The notes beneath the pieces are model-generated. The model did not search any database. It was not told the origin of the DNA and worked only from the letters and a program-made list of their open reading frames with translations. This document shows, piece after piece, positions 1 through 8,847 of a stretch of DNA of 39,341 nt (position 1 is its first letter; the number at the start of each line of letters is the position of its first letter). The DNA is from Clostridia bacterium (GTDB lineage Bacteria > Bacillota > Clostridia > Christensenellales > Aristaeellaceae), in the NCBI GenBank assembly GCA_017481825.1, contig JAFUOR010000090.1:1-39341 (forward strand), read 5' to 3'. The translations under genes were made by a program, and so were the position numbers.

Positions 1-35
1 CTCCTGTCCAGATGCGCAGCCTCCTCGGCGCCGCC

Positions 36-80
36 GCGAAGTGAAGCCGCTCGGGCTACGCCCTCCCGCCTTCACTTCGC
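36..80. repeat. Inverted repeat in the gap upstream of the pilus operon
   Basis: An 11-bp arm (GCGAAGTGAAG, 36-46) is perfectly inverted at 70-80, with a 23-nt loop. The flanks (1-120) are GC-rich and C-tract-rich, like the intergenic repeats elsewhere in the window. No gene is visible in 1-311 on either strand. The hairpin may end a gene to the left of the window or be part of a dispersed repeat; the sequence does not decide. Confidence 0.5.
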
Positions 81-237
81 CCTCCCTTCCCCTTGCTCTT
101 TCGTTCTTTTTCTTGGTCTCACATCATTGACTAATGAACAATGCGGCAAAAAGAGCGGTGGGAAAGTGCGGATGATAAATAACTTCTGTTTGGCAAAATA
201 TGATGCTGAAAGTAACGAATTTTACACGCTTTTGCTA

Positions 238-266
238 TTGCAAAAAATGGGAAACAGAAGTACAAT
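238..266 (+). promoter_or_regulatory. Sigma-A-type promoter of the pilus operon
   Basis: TTGCAA (238-243) and TACAAT (261-266) are separated by exactly 17 nt in a locally AT-rich stretch (170-300) that contrasts with the GC-rich flanks. The predicted transcription start is near 273, giving a leader of about 40 nt that contains a strong ribosome binding site (AAAGGAGGG) just before the ATG at 312. No other convincing promoter was seen before 12522, so this one probably drives all eight genes. Confidence 0.6.
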
Positions 267-311
267 GATAAATGTAGAATTGTATGATTTTGCCGAAAGG
301 AGGGAGTTTGC

Positions 312-1460
312 ATGCAAAGGGACTGGCGCAGACAACTGAAGATGATTATCGTGCTGGTGGCATGGCTGCTGCCTCTTGTGTGCGTGCCTATCGGCGTGTC
401 GCTGCTGACGGCCCAGGCGCAGGAGATTACTACGCCCAGTGACCTGGCGACGGAAGCTCTCACCACGGCACCCACGGCCACACCTGCGCCGACCAAGACC
501 CCCAGCAAGCGTGCCGGTTATGCGCTGCTCAAGGGTGGATCGACGGTCTGGAAGAGCCGCCAGCGAACGTCCTCCTTGGGCAAGACCAACGGGGATGCGT
601 ATGTGTGGATCGTCAACACCTCCGTGGCGTCCCTGACCTACAAGATCATGTTCGATACCGAATTGTCCACTGCTCTGGAGGAGTGCCATACGGCCTATGT
701 CCTTTCGGCGGATGTAGTTTGGCTTTCCGATGCGGCGAATGAACAGCTGGCGGCGGAGCTGGCAAAGGATGAAGTCCGCCAAGCCGGCGGCACCTGGATT
801 CCGGTGATTTCCTTCAACTACCGCAATCCGCCCGCCACGCCCCAGGTGACGGCGACTCCCACACCGGCGCCATCCACGACGTCTGTCCCGACGCAGGAGC
901 CCGATCTGACCACCGGTACCGATCTGGTAACGCCTGCGCCGACCCGCGAACCTGACCTTACCACAAGCACCGATCTGGCGACGGCAGCGCCAACGGCCAC
1001 GCCTGCGCTCACCGCCATCCCCACTGTCGAACCGACGCTGGTGCCTCCGATGATCATCGCGACGCCCGTGCCGGATATCACCACCGGCACGGACCTGCCG
1101 GGAGACGTTGCCACCGGCACTGATCTGCCGGGCAATCTCACAACCGGTACCGATTTGCCAGCCCTCACGGCTGCCGAAATGAAAGCCATCCTTGACCAGA
1201 CCCATCCAGACCGTGTGCTGACCATCAGCACTACCTGCTCCATGGCCGATTACCGTGTGGGCAGCATGCTGACGATGTGGGCCGAGATCACGGGCTACGA
1301 CGGTCTTGACTACCAGGTCATCTGGGAAGTGAACCGCGGCGACGGCTGGTGCAACGCCGGGGCGGACGGACAGATGAGCCTGTCCTTCACCATCACGGAG
1401 GAAAACCAGTACTGGAACTGGCGTGCCGGTGTGAAGCTCACCGAAATCCCCGCGCCCTAA
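312..1460 (+). CDS. Secreted Thr/Pro-rich surface protein, first gene of the pilus operon
   Basis: 382 residues. An N-terminal hydrophobic segment (about residues 10-35) ends in AQAQ and reads as a signal peptide. The middle (about 175-295) is a low-complexity Thr/Pro/Ala linker with a repeated TTGTDL or TGTDLPG motif; related TTPSDL and TTSTDL variants also occur. The C-terminal ~80 residues look like a small Ig-like beta domain, with spaced Trp and Tyr residues. There is no C-terminal sorting motif or membrane anchor, so the product should be released or held by another protein. The start is fixed by AAAGGAGGG seven bases upstream. The stop is 9 nt before the adhesin gene. I do not recognise a named family; a role as a soluble pilus-associated factor is inferred from position only. 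Confidence 0.8.
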   Translation: MQRDWRRQLKMIIVLVAWLLPLVCVPIGVSLLTAQAQEITTPSDLATEALTTAPTATPAPTKTPSKRAGYALLKGGSTVWKSRQRTSSLGKTNGDAYVWIVNTSVASLTYKIMFDTELSTALEECHTAYVLSADVVWLSDAANEQLAAELAKDEVRQAGGTWIPVISFNYRNPPATPQVTATPTPAPSTTSVPTQEPDLTTGTDLVTPAPTREPDLTTSTDLATAAPTATPALTAIPTVEPTLVPPMIIATPVPDITTGTDLPGDVATGTDLPGNLTTGTDLPALTAAEMKAILDQTHPDRVLTISTTCSMADYRVGSMLTMWAEITGYDGLDYQVIWEVNRGDGWCNAGADGQMSLSFTITEENQYWNWRAGVKLTEIPAP

Positions 1461-1469
1461 GGAGTCGAT

Positions 1470-4400
1470 ATGCACACATTCGCCAAGCGGATCATCGCGC
1501 TCACACTGGCTCTGCTGATGCTGGCCGGTGTGTTTGCCGCGCTTGCGGATGAGCTGGTGGAGTACAGCGGCGGGGTGTCGGTATGGGCGATGCGAGTCAA
1601 TGGCGATTACGCCGTGACCCTGCAGGTGGAGAACCTGGATGGGTCGATTGCCCAGTCAGTGACCGTTGGAGTCAATGCCGGCGCAACGCTCAACGCTACA
1701 GATTATGAGGCCTTCAATAGCTGGTACACCTGGTATGACGAGGCGGGCAATGTGGTCGACCTGTCGACGCAGACCTATACCGCAGATACCGTGTTGACGG
1801 CAAGGGCGACATATGATGCAGCTCCCTACGCCAACCTGTATGTCTGTATTGACGGAACCTGGAGTAAGTTAGAGACTGCAAACCGTCTTTATCACACCTA
1901 TGACGCTTCGTCGCAGCGTTGGCTGATTACCGCAGCGCAGCTGGCAGCATGTTATCAGACTTATGGCTTCTTGCCCGATGTGTATAATGCAACCAGTCTG
2001 TATAAGTTTGCATATTGCAGTGTAGGTGCAACCGGTGTGTACGCGGACACTACCCCGGTAGAGTACTTTGGTGCGTATGCACTTCCGCTAAGTACGCGCG
2101 GCTGGATAGACCAATATGACATATACTATCTGCCCAACAACTCGTCACGGATTGATGGGGCAGGAATTAGCAGCTACGCAGGTGCCAACACCTTCTACAC
2201 CATTACTGTCAACGCCTATGACAAGGCGGCGGAGGTGGTGAGGGGGACAACCTACAGCGACAACGTCCTCACCGGTGCAGACAAGCCGGTTGTTCTGGCT
2301 GGCGAAACTCTGACCATCACGGTTCCTGCTTTTGATGGCCGTGAATGGACATGTACCAACGGCACAAGCACCATCACGGGCACGACGGCAAACGGCTTTA
2401 CGACCTTTAGCATCAGCAGTGTTTCCGCTGCCACGACGCTGGAACTGAGCCATCCGACAGTAGCTCCGGGTGCGCAGATCAATTTCCAGGTGTACCTTGA
2501 TGATCAATGGAAAACGGTCAGCCAATCCAGCAACCTGTATGGGCCATACAATGACCGCTATATGGTGGCGGTGGACGAGCTGATCGATGTGTTTGACAGC
2601 TACGGCCTCTCAACGGATGCTGATGCGGTGATGAGCAACAATCCCTTTGCATACAGCGACCCGGACAAGGATCAAATGTGGCGGGATACAGCTTATACGA
2701 TTTATTACAGCGAATCAATGCTGCCACTGAGTGGAAAAACTGCCGTCAATGTTTACTATCTGCCCAACCAAACAGGAAGTGGTGTGTATCTGACGGAAAT
2801 CGGCCCTCCCAACGCCTTCTACACCCTGACCCTCCATGAGGCCGCCACGGGGCTGAGTGCATCCTACATCCTGCCCAGGGATACGAACCTCACCACCTGG
2901 TGGAATGGCACGGCTCCGGACACGCTGCCCGGCTGGGTGTATGAATTTTCCGAGTATGACTGGTATCAGGGCAGTGCCGATGGCGACACGTGGTCGTGGG
3001 AAGCTGGCAGAACGATTGGCGAGAAGCTCGACCTCTATGCGGTCATGCCCACCTACACGGTTACTCTGCGCCAGGATGCGGCAGACGGTGAGAAGTTGGC
3101 CAGCGTCAGCGGCGTGGTCAAGCATACTTCGCTGGCGGACTGGCTGGAGGCGAATGATGGCCTTGCGCTGTCCAATAACAAGACGGTGCATGACTACAAC
3201 TGGATGTGGCTGGATGAAGACAACCACGTGGAAATTGGCACAACCCAAATCACGGGCGACGTAACCCTCGTGGGTACGCTCAAGCCCAGATACACGGTCA
3301 CATTCCTGGCAGTGAAGGACGGCGAAACGGGCGGCAGCTTCACCGATAGCACGATCCCGACCAGCATCATCGTGCTGGAGGGCGATACGGTGCCGGAGCT
3401 CTTCATCGCCCAGATGCGCGATAACATCACGCTGGCAGAGGGCTTTGCTTTCAGGCAATGGCTTTTTGAGGGCGATCAGGTCGCTTCCGGTTCCATGACC
3501 TTCACCGAGAAGACGTCTGTTCAGTCACACTTGACCGTCTGGGGTGAATACACCACGGAGGTCACCGTCAATTTCTATGCGGACAGTGCGAAGACCCAGG
3601 CGGACGTGCTGAAAAATTATAATCAGAAGTATCCTGTCGGCGCGAAGCTGACAGACGATCAGTACCCCACGGAAGACGAGATTATGAGCGTGGCGCCTGC
3701 CGCCGACATGCGTTTCCGCTACTGGGTGAACATCAACACGGGCAAGGTTTTTACCCCGGACAGCGAACCTGTGATGACAGACCTTGAGCTCTACCCGGTG
3801 TTCGAGCGCTCCATTTTCCGCTTCATGGACAAAGAAAGTGGACAGCAGCTGACGATCCTCTACGACGATGATCAGTTGAAATACGACGCACCCAAGGTGG
3901 ACGGCCAGTACTACGCAGGCCTTCTGGTGGAGGATGAGGACGGGAATTCCATCCTGATCCCCAACGGCACGGCGGTGAGTGAGACGTTCTTTGCCGACAA
4001 TGGAGTAAATATTCCTGCCTCCGTCGATGGCTACTATGATGTGGAGGCTACCCCGGTGTACAAGCCGCTGCGCTATGTGACCTACCACGCGGGCGATACC
4101 GGCGCGTTCATCATCACCACCGGCGATACCTACACGGTGCCGGTGGAGGAGGAGGTCACCCTGCTGGGCGCTCTGGATATTGCCAATACTGCCAGCTCAA
4201 TTGGTCTGGCGCTGGCAGGCTGGACAACCGATCCGGACGGCACCACTGCGGAGTATGCGCCCCATGAGACAATCACCAACGCAGATGGCAAGCTGGACGC
4301 CTTGGTGGAAGCCTCGGAAACTGTCCATTTGTACCCCGTGTGGGAGCAGCAGGACAATACGGTGGCGGTCAGGTTTGAGTCCAACTACCCCGACGACGCA

Positions 4401-6761
4401 ACGGACGAGAAAGGTAACGCCCTGGCCGAAAAGGCCTACATCATCTACATCAGATCCGGAACGAAGCCCACCATGCCGACGCTGGAGCGTGTCCAGATAA
4501 CCGAGCCGGTCAATAAGACCAGCGAAAATGATGCGCGGTATGTGCTGGCTGGATGGTCGATCACGAAAAATGAACATGTGGCTTCAGGCTCTTTGGAGAG
4601 CGATGGAACCTATATCCCGGGCAGCCAGTACGTCAATTCGCTGACTACGGACACGATCTTCTATGCCAAGTGGGTTGATCAGGAGCCGACAGCAACGACG
4701 ACATACGGCGCGGAGTTCTTCATCCGTGGTGACGGCACACTGCCCACAGAGCCCAAGGAGCATGCAGACACAAGCGCTTACTATGCCATCGGTGGTCATG
4801 AGGAGATTGGTGGTTATATTTACAAAAGGATCAATATTGCCAACGACGTGAGCAAGGTTGAGGCCAACATCAAGACTGAGCCGATGCCGGAGACTATCAT
4901 TCAAAAGCTGAAAGAAGGGGGATATTCCCGCAGCGCCGAGCTTGAGACGCTGGGTGCGGCAGGCTACGGCACGACCTGGTGGGTGGACTGGTACGCCTGC
5001 AAAGATGCGGGCTGTACTTACTACCACATTGATGGCCGTATCCGATTTGCCACCCAGGTGGAACTGAACTACCACTCCAACGGCGGCAGTACCAATGTGC
5101 CTGATGGCGAGGTCGCCAACAAGGGCGAAACGCTGAATGTTGTCTTTGAAAAAGTGCAGATGCCCAGCCGTGACAACTTCACCTTCCTTGGGTGGGACCC
5201 GAATGCCAATGCGACCTATCCGAGCTATCCTGTGGATGGTTCAGGATTAACAAGCATTGAGATGAATAAGGACGAGGACCTCTACGCCATCTGGTCTGCC
5301 AACGCCATTGCCATCCCCATGAATGATGATTTCAAGGGCATGAAGTACGAGCAGACCAACAGTGAAGCGCAGAAGGCGCCGGAAAACACGTACAGCTTCA
5401 CCATCGAAGCCACGGAAGTGCCCGCAGGCGCCATGCCCTATGGCCCGATCACGAAAACCAACAACGCTGCCGGCAGCTTCACCTTTGATCAGATCATGGT
5501 GCAGGTGCCCGGCACATACGTGTTCGAGGTGCGCGAGGTGGCCGGAAGTCTGCCCGTTCAGTATGACACGTCAGTATACGAGCTGTCCATCCGCATCGAT
5601 GAAACGGACTATGGTCTGGGCATCGCCGGATACTCCTTCATGAAGAACGGCAAGGTTCTTTCAGTGACGACCAGCAGCGTCGATGATGTTGTGTTTGAGT
5701 TTGTCAACCGCACCGACGTCCGTGATATCACGGTCACGAAGGAATGGGCGGACAATGAGGATCAGGATGGCCTGAGGCCCTCGTCGGTCGAGGTGGAATT
5801 GTACCGTGACGATACAATGATGGAAAAGCAGACGCTGACAGCGGCGAATGGCTGGACCCATACGTGGGAGGATTTGGACATCCGCGATGGTGACAGCTCC
5901 GCGCAGTATCAGTACACCGTCAAGGAAGTCGCAACGCCCAACGGCTATACCAGCGAGATCACCGGCGATATGAACAGCGGCTACACCATCACCAATACCC
6001 ACACGCCCCAGACGGCGGATTTCTCCGTTGTCAAAACGTGGGAGGATGCCAATAACATCGATGGATACCGCCCGACGGAGCTGACCTATACCATCGAAGG
6101 CACAACGCTCGCCGGTGTTGCGGCGGTCAAGCAGACGAAGACCGTGAACGAGCCGTTCAGTTGGACCTTCGAGGATCTGCCGCGCTTCTACAAGGGCGAG
6201 CCCGTGACCTATACGCTCACGGAGAGTGCTGTGGACGGGTATTCAACGGCGATTCTGGAATCGGGGGCGCACTCGGATGGCGGCAAAACCTTCTACGTAA
6301 CCAACACGGCGGAGGTTGCCACGGTGACTGTGACCAAGCAGGTGGAGGGCAATGCGGCAGACCCGGCGAAGGAATTCACCTTCACCGCAATGGTCTACGA
6401 TGCGGCAGGCGCACAGGTGACAAGCCTGAAGGTGCCGGACGGTGCGCTGTACACAGCCGGTACGGACGGCACCATTTCCTTCAAGCTGGCGGCGGGGCAG
6501 TCCATCGATCTGCAATGGCTGCCCATCGGCGGCACCATCCAGCTTGCGGAAGAAAACGGCCCCTACACCCTCACCTGGTCGGATTCGACGGATGGCCGCT
6601 ATGCGATCACCGCCGGTCTGGACGTGGTTGCAACCAATGCCCTGAGCGCCAGCGTCCCCACGGGCGTGGTGCTGGATCGCTGGCCTTACCTCATCCTGCT
6701 GGGCGTGAGCCTGGTGGGCCTGCTGGTCTGGCCTGCATGGAAGAAACGGAGGAATGCCTGA
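1470..6761 (+). CDS. Giant multidomain adhesin / ancillary pilin with VPTGV sorting signal
   Basis: 1763 residues. A signal peptide covers about 1-25. Two tandem divergent copies of a module containing YYLPN and FYT follow (about 115-255 and 337-460). Several InlB-type B repeats run from about 530 to 1277, recognisable by FLGW, LAGW and LYPVW motifs. An FctA-like isopeptide domain (about 1279-1415) is followed by two Cna B-type domains (about 1417-1510 and 1515-1614, with TVTKEW and TNT ends) and a third pilin-like domain (1616-1728). VPTGV at 1729-1733, a hydrophobic helix and KKRRNA form a sorting signal. VPTG rather than LPxTG matches the signals used by streptococcal class B pilus sortases. 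Its place just upstream of the SipA-like gene corresponds to that of Cpa, so it is probably the tip adhesin. The start has AAGGAG nearby. Confidence 0.9.
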   Translation: MHTFAKRIIALTLALLMLAGVFAALADELVEYSGGVSVWAMRVNGDYAVTLQVENLDGSIAQSVTVGVNAGATLNATDYEAFNSWYTWYDEAGNVVDLSTQTYTADTVLTARATYDAAPYANLYVCIDGTWSKLETANRLYHTYDASSQRWLITAAQLAACYQTYGFLPDVYNATSLYKFAYCSVGATGVYADTTPVEYFGAYALPLSTRGWIDQYDIYYLPNNSSRIDGAGISSYAGANTFYTITVNAYDKAAEVVRGTTYSDNVLTGADKPVVLAGETLTITVPAFDGREWTCTNGTSTITGTTANGFTTFSISSVSAATTLELSHPTVAPGAQINFQVYLDDQWKTVSQSSNLYGPYNDRYMVAVDELIDVFDSYGLSTDADAVMSNNPFAYSDPDKDQMWRDTAYTIYYSESMLPLSGKTAVNVYYLPNQTGSGVYLTEIGPPNAFYTLTLHEAATGLSASYILPRDTNLTTWWNGTAPDTLPGWVYEFSEYDWYQGSADGDTWSWEAGRTIGEKLDLYAVMPTYTVTLRQDAADGEKLASVSGVVKHTSLADWLEANDGLALSNNKTVHDYNWMWLDEDNHVEIGTTQITGDVTLVGTLKPRYTVTFLAVKDGETGGSFTDSTIPTSIIVLEGDTVPELFIAQMRDNITLAEGFAFRQWLFEGDQVASGSMTFTEKTSVQSHLTVWGEYTTEVTVNFYADSAKTQADVLKNYNQKYPVGAKLTDDQYPTEDEIMSVAPAADMRFRYWVNINTGKVFTPDSEPVMTDLELYPVFERSIFRFMDKESGQQLTILYDDDQLKYDAPKVDGQYYAGLLVEDEDGNSILIPNGTAVSETFFADNGVNIPASVDGYYDVEATPVYKPLRYVTYHAGDTGAFIITTGDTYTVPVEEEVTLLGALDIANTASSIGLALAGWTTDPDGTTAEYAPHETITNADGKLDALVEASETVHLYPVWEQQDNTVAVRFESNYPDDATDEKGNALAEKAYIIYIRSGTKPTMPTLERVQITEPVNKTSENDARYVLAGWSITKNEHVASGSLESDGTYIPGSQYVNSLTTDTIFYAKWVDQEPTATTTYGAEFFIRGDGTLPTEPKEHADTSAYYAIGGHEEIGGYIYKRINIANDVSKVEANIKTEPMPETIIQKLKEGGYSRSAELETLGAAGYGTTWWVDWYACKDAGCTYYHIDGRIRFATQVELNYHSNGGSTNVPDGEVANKGETLNVVFEKVQMPSRDNFTFLGWDPNANATYPSYPVDGSGLTSIEMNKDEDLYAIWSANAIAIPMNDDFKGMKYEQTNSEAQKAPENTYSFTIEATEVPAGAMPYGPITKTNNAAGSFTFDQIMVQVPGTYVFEVREVAGSLPVQYDTSVYELSIRIDETDYGLGIAGYSFMKNGKVLSVTTSSVDDVVFEFVNRTDVRDITVTKEWADNEDQDGLRPSSVEVELYRDDTMMEKQTLTAANGWTHTWEDLDIRDGDSSAQYQYTVKEVATPNGYTSEITGDMNSGYTITNTHTPQTADFSVVKTWEDANNIDGYRPTELTYTIEGTTLAGVAAVKQTKTVNEPFSWTFEDLPRFYKGEPVTYTLTESAVDGYSTAILESGAHSDGGKTFYVTNTAEVATVTVTKQVEGNAADPAKEFTFTAMVYDAAGAQVTSLKVPDGALYTAGTDGTISFKLAAGQSIDLQWLPIGGTIQLAEENGPYTLTWSDSTDGRYAITAGLDVVATNALSASVPTGVVLDRWPYLILLGVSLVGLLVWPAWKKRRNA

Positions 6762-7087
6762 TGGAGACCATGAATCAGGAGAACCGTCGCCGTCGCCGTA
6801 AGGACAATCCTCCGGCGCAGGTGAATGTGCCCGCGCTGCCGGAGAATCCGTACCAGCAGAAGATTGCCGATTTCCTTGGCAAAATGAAGCTGCGCAAGGT
6901 GACCTTTGGAGGCGTGAGCGAGAAGCAGGTGTGGAAGCGCATCGGAGAGCTGAACGAGATGTACCAGAAGATGCTGGAGGTGGAACGTGCCCGCTACGAG
7001 GTGCTGCTCCACCAGCACGGCATCACCCTGGACCCGCAGACGCCCTATCCCGATGAGGCTCCTGCCGGGGGAGGTGAGAGCTCTTGA
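6761..7087 (+). CDS. Small cytosolic protein of unknown function in the pilus operon
   Basis: 108 residues. The start codon shares one base with the adhesin stop, and GGAGGA lies 7 nt upstream. The N-terminus is very basic (RRRRRK near residue 9), followed by a Pro-rich stretch. A helical region (about 50-85) is rich in charged residues and could form a short coiled coil. There is no signal peptide or membrane helix, so it should stay in the cytoplasm or bind the membrane face through its basic end. It overlaps the next gene by 4 nt, which implies translational coupling with the signal peptidase homologue. I do not recognise the family, and I recall no counterpart in the streptococcal FCT locus. 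Confidence 0.8.
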   Translation: METMNQENRRRRRKDNPPAQVNVPALPENPYQQKIADFLGKMKLRKVTFGGVSEKQVWKRIGELNEMYQKMLEVERARYEVLLHQHGITLDPQTPYPDEAPAGGGESS

Positions 7088-7638
7088 GTCATCCCAAGCC
7101 GCGCAAGAGCGCTGACATTGCGCGCGTCATCAGCCGCCGCCGGGAGCAGGTCGTTACTGCTCAGGAGACATGGGCGCTGGTGCGGCGCGTGCTGCTGCTT
7201 GCCGTCGTGGGCTACCTGCTGCTGACGCAGGTGTTTCTCATCACTCAGGTGGAAGGGCAGGGGATGTTCCCCGCTGTAAAGGATGGCGATCTGGCCATGG
7301 TCTACCGTCTGCAGGGCTCCTACGCCCGCAATGACGTGGTGGCCTACCAGGCGGAGGGCCAGCGGTACTTTGGGCGCATCATCGCCCAGGGCGGCGACGA
7401 GGTGCAAATCGATACCACCGGCACCCTGCTGGTCAACGGACTCATTCAGACGGGCGAAATCCTGTTTCCCACCAACACCCGCGATGGCGAGAGCTATCGT
7501 TACGTGGTGCCGGAGGGCTGCGTCTATGTGCTGGGCGACTACCGCACCCAGACCGTCGACAGCCGCGATTTCGGCGCGATCTCCCTGGACGACGTGGAGG
7601 GCAAGCTGATTACCATCCTGCGCCGCCGGGGCCTGTAA
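7084..7638 (+). CDS. SipA-like signal peptidase I homologue lacking the Ser/Lys dyad
   Basis: 184 residues, starting at a TTG that overlaps the previous stop (TTGA) and is preceded by GGGGGAGGTGAG. One membrane helix (about 34-54) is followed by the type I signal peptidase fold. Box B reads GQGMFP where active enzymes have GxSMxP, so Gly60 replaces the nucleophilic Ser. Box D reads YFGRIIAQGGDEV where active enzymes have YxKRVIGxPGD, so Gly97 replaces the general-base Lys. Box E (VLGDYRTQTVDSRDFG, about 149-164) is intact. Streptococcal SipA, a pilus assembly factor, also lacks both catalytic residues. The same role, as a non-catalytic chaperone for pilin polymerisation, is the best inference. 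Membrane-anchored, facing outwards. Confidence 0.88.
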   Translation: MSHPKPRKSADIARVISRRREQVVTAQETWALVRRVLLLAVVGYLLLTQVFLITQVEGQGMFPAVKDGDLAMVYRLQGSYARNDVVAYQAEGQRYFGRIIAQGGDEVQIDTTGTLLVNGLIQTGEILFPTNTRDGESYRYVVPEGCVYVLGDYRTQTVDSRDFGAISLDDVEGKLITILRRRGL

Positions 7639-7690
7639 GCAAGGATGCATGCCGAAAGGCACGATTGATACAAACAAGGAGGAATAAACC

Positions 7691-8731
7691 ATGAAAAAGT
7701 TTCTGGCCCTGCTGCTGGCAGCGATGATGCTGATGAGCGCTGTGGGTGTGGCGATGGCGGATGGGGAGGATACATCTACTGTTACTTATGATAAGGCGGC
7801 TACTATCGAGAAGATTTACACGGGTGCACTTCCCGTTGGTGATGCGCTGAGCTTTGAAGTGGAGTTTGTGAAGGAAATGGCTACCGGCAGTACGGACGAT
7901 CCTGATCTGCTATCCTTCCCCGATCATACGGTCACAGCTACTGAAGATGGTTCTCTGACGAATAAGCTGACCCTCAATTATCGTGTGCCGGAAGATCTGG
8001 CTCCCGGTGGCTATGTCTATAAGCTGACCGAAGTTAGCGAGAAGAAGTCTGATAACACCGCCAATACCAATGTTACCTTGGATGATAAAGTAGTGTATGT
8101 CATGATTTCCAAGCTGAACGATGGCACTTCCAGCATTGCGGTCTGTGGCAAGCCGACTGAGGAATCTGGCGTACAGACGGCGGCGGACGATCTTACGGAT
8201 GAGACTAAAAAAGACGACTTTACCAACACATACAAGACTGGTGCGGTCGATATTACCAAGGAGTTTAAGGGCAACGCTGCAGTTGTTACAGATACCTTCA
8301 AGGCCACTGTGACCTTCACCACGAAGGAGAACCTTGACAATTTCACGGTGACTGTCACCCCTCCCGGTAAAACCACGGGAACGGAATCCAAGCTGTCCAT
8401 TGATGATGCCGGTAAGGCAGTGCTTGATGTGACGATTGAGAAGGGTACGCTGAACATTACAGGTATTCCCTATGGCGTAACCGTCAATGTCAAGGAAAGC
8501 AGTCAGAGCGGCTTTGAGGACAACATGAATGGCTACACGGATACATACACTGCCGATGTGACGGTTAGTGAAACCAAGCAGACCATCACCGTCACCAACA
8601 CCAAGGATGCCGTCATCCCCACCGGCGTCTACATGGACTACATCCCCTACATCGTGATTCTCGCCGTGGCGGTGATCGGCCTGGTTGCCTTCGTGGCGAA
8701 GCGCCGCATGTCTGCTGACCGCGACGACTGA
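7691..8731 (+). CDS. Major pilin, FctA/Spy0128-like, with IPTGV sorting signal
   Basis: 346 residues. Signal peptide about 1-23 (ends AMADGED). Two Ig-like FctA-type domains follow. The first (about 30-177) ends FTNTYK. The second (about 178-312) opens VDITKEFKGN, contains a VKES motif and ends VTNTKD; these Lys, Glu and Asn positions fit the intramolecular isopeptide bonds of the family. IPTGVYMDY starts the sorting signal, followed by a hydrophobic helix and a KRRMSADRDD tail. A very strong ribosome binding site (AAGGAGG) precedes the ATG. Codons in the middle of the gene end in T or A more often than in its neighbours, while the signal peptide and sorting signal keep the GC-rich style. The likely role is the repeating shaft subunit, polymerised by the sortase encoded downstream. 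Confidence 0.9.
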   Translation: MKKFLALLLAAMMLMSAVGVAMADGEDTSTVTYDKAATIEKIYTGALPVGDALSFEVEFVKEMATGSTDDPDLLSFPDHTVTATEDGSLTNKLTLNYRVPEDLAPGGYVYKLTEVSEKKSDNTANTNVTLDDKVVYVMISKLNDGTSSIAVCGKPTEESGVQTAADDLTDETKKDDFTNTYKTGAVDITKEFKGNAAVVTDTFKATVTFTTKENLDNFTVTVTPPGKTTGTESKLSIDDAGKAVLDVTIEKGTLNITGIPYGVTVNVKESSQSGFEDNMNGYTDTYTADVTVSETKQTITVTNTKDAVIPTGVYMDYIPYIVILAVAVIGLVAFVAKRRMSADRDD

Positions 8732-8744
8732 TTTCTGAATCCAT

Positions 8745-8827
8745 CCCGGGGTCGGGCGAGTGACCCCGGGCATTCTCAGCGACCGGCAGCAGAGGGTCGG
8801 TCGTTGAGACTGCCTCAACCATTTTTT
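8745..8827 (+). terminator. Attenuator-like hairpins between major pilin and sortase genes
   Basis: The 116-nt gap holds three potential stems. The first is CCCGGGGTC (8745-8753) with GACCCCGGG (8762-8770). The second is CTCAGCGACCG (8775-8785) with CGGTCGTTGAG (8798-8808), 11 pairs including one G-U. The third is GTTGAG (8803-8808) with CTCAAC (8814-8819), directly followed by six T (8822-8827). The second and third share 8803-8808 and exclude each other, the geometry of a terminator and anti-terminator. Partial termination here would give more pilin mRNA than sortase mRNA. Confidence 0.5.
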
Positions 8828-8847
8828 ACGAAAGGAGAACAGCCGCC

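Noticed and set aside
127-339. 70-codon + strand reading frame before the pilus operon
   Set aside because: It overlaps the operon promoter and the start of the real gene, has no ribosome binding site and no recognisable feature.
222-1475. 417-codon minus-strand reading frame opposite the first pilus-operon gene
   Set aside because: Arg/His/Gly-rich low-complexity product with no start signal; the + strand gene has a signal peptide and a strong ribosome binding site.
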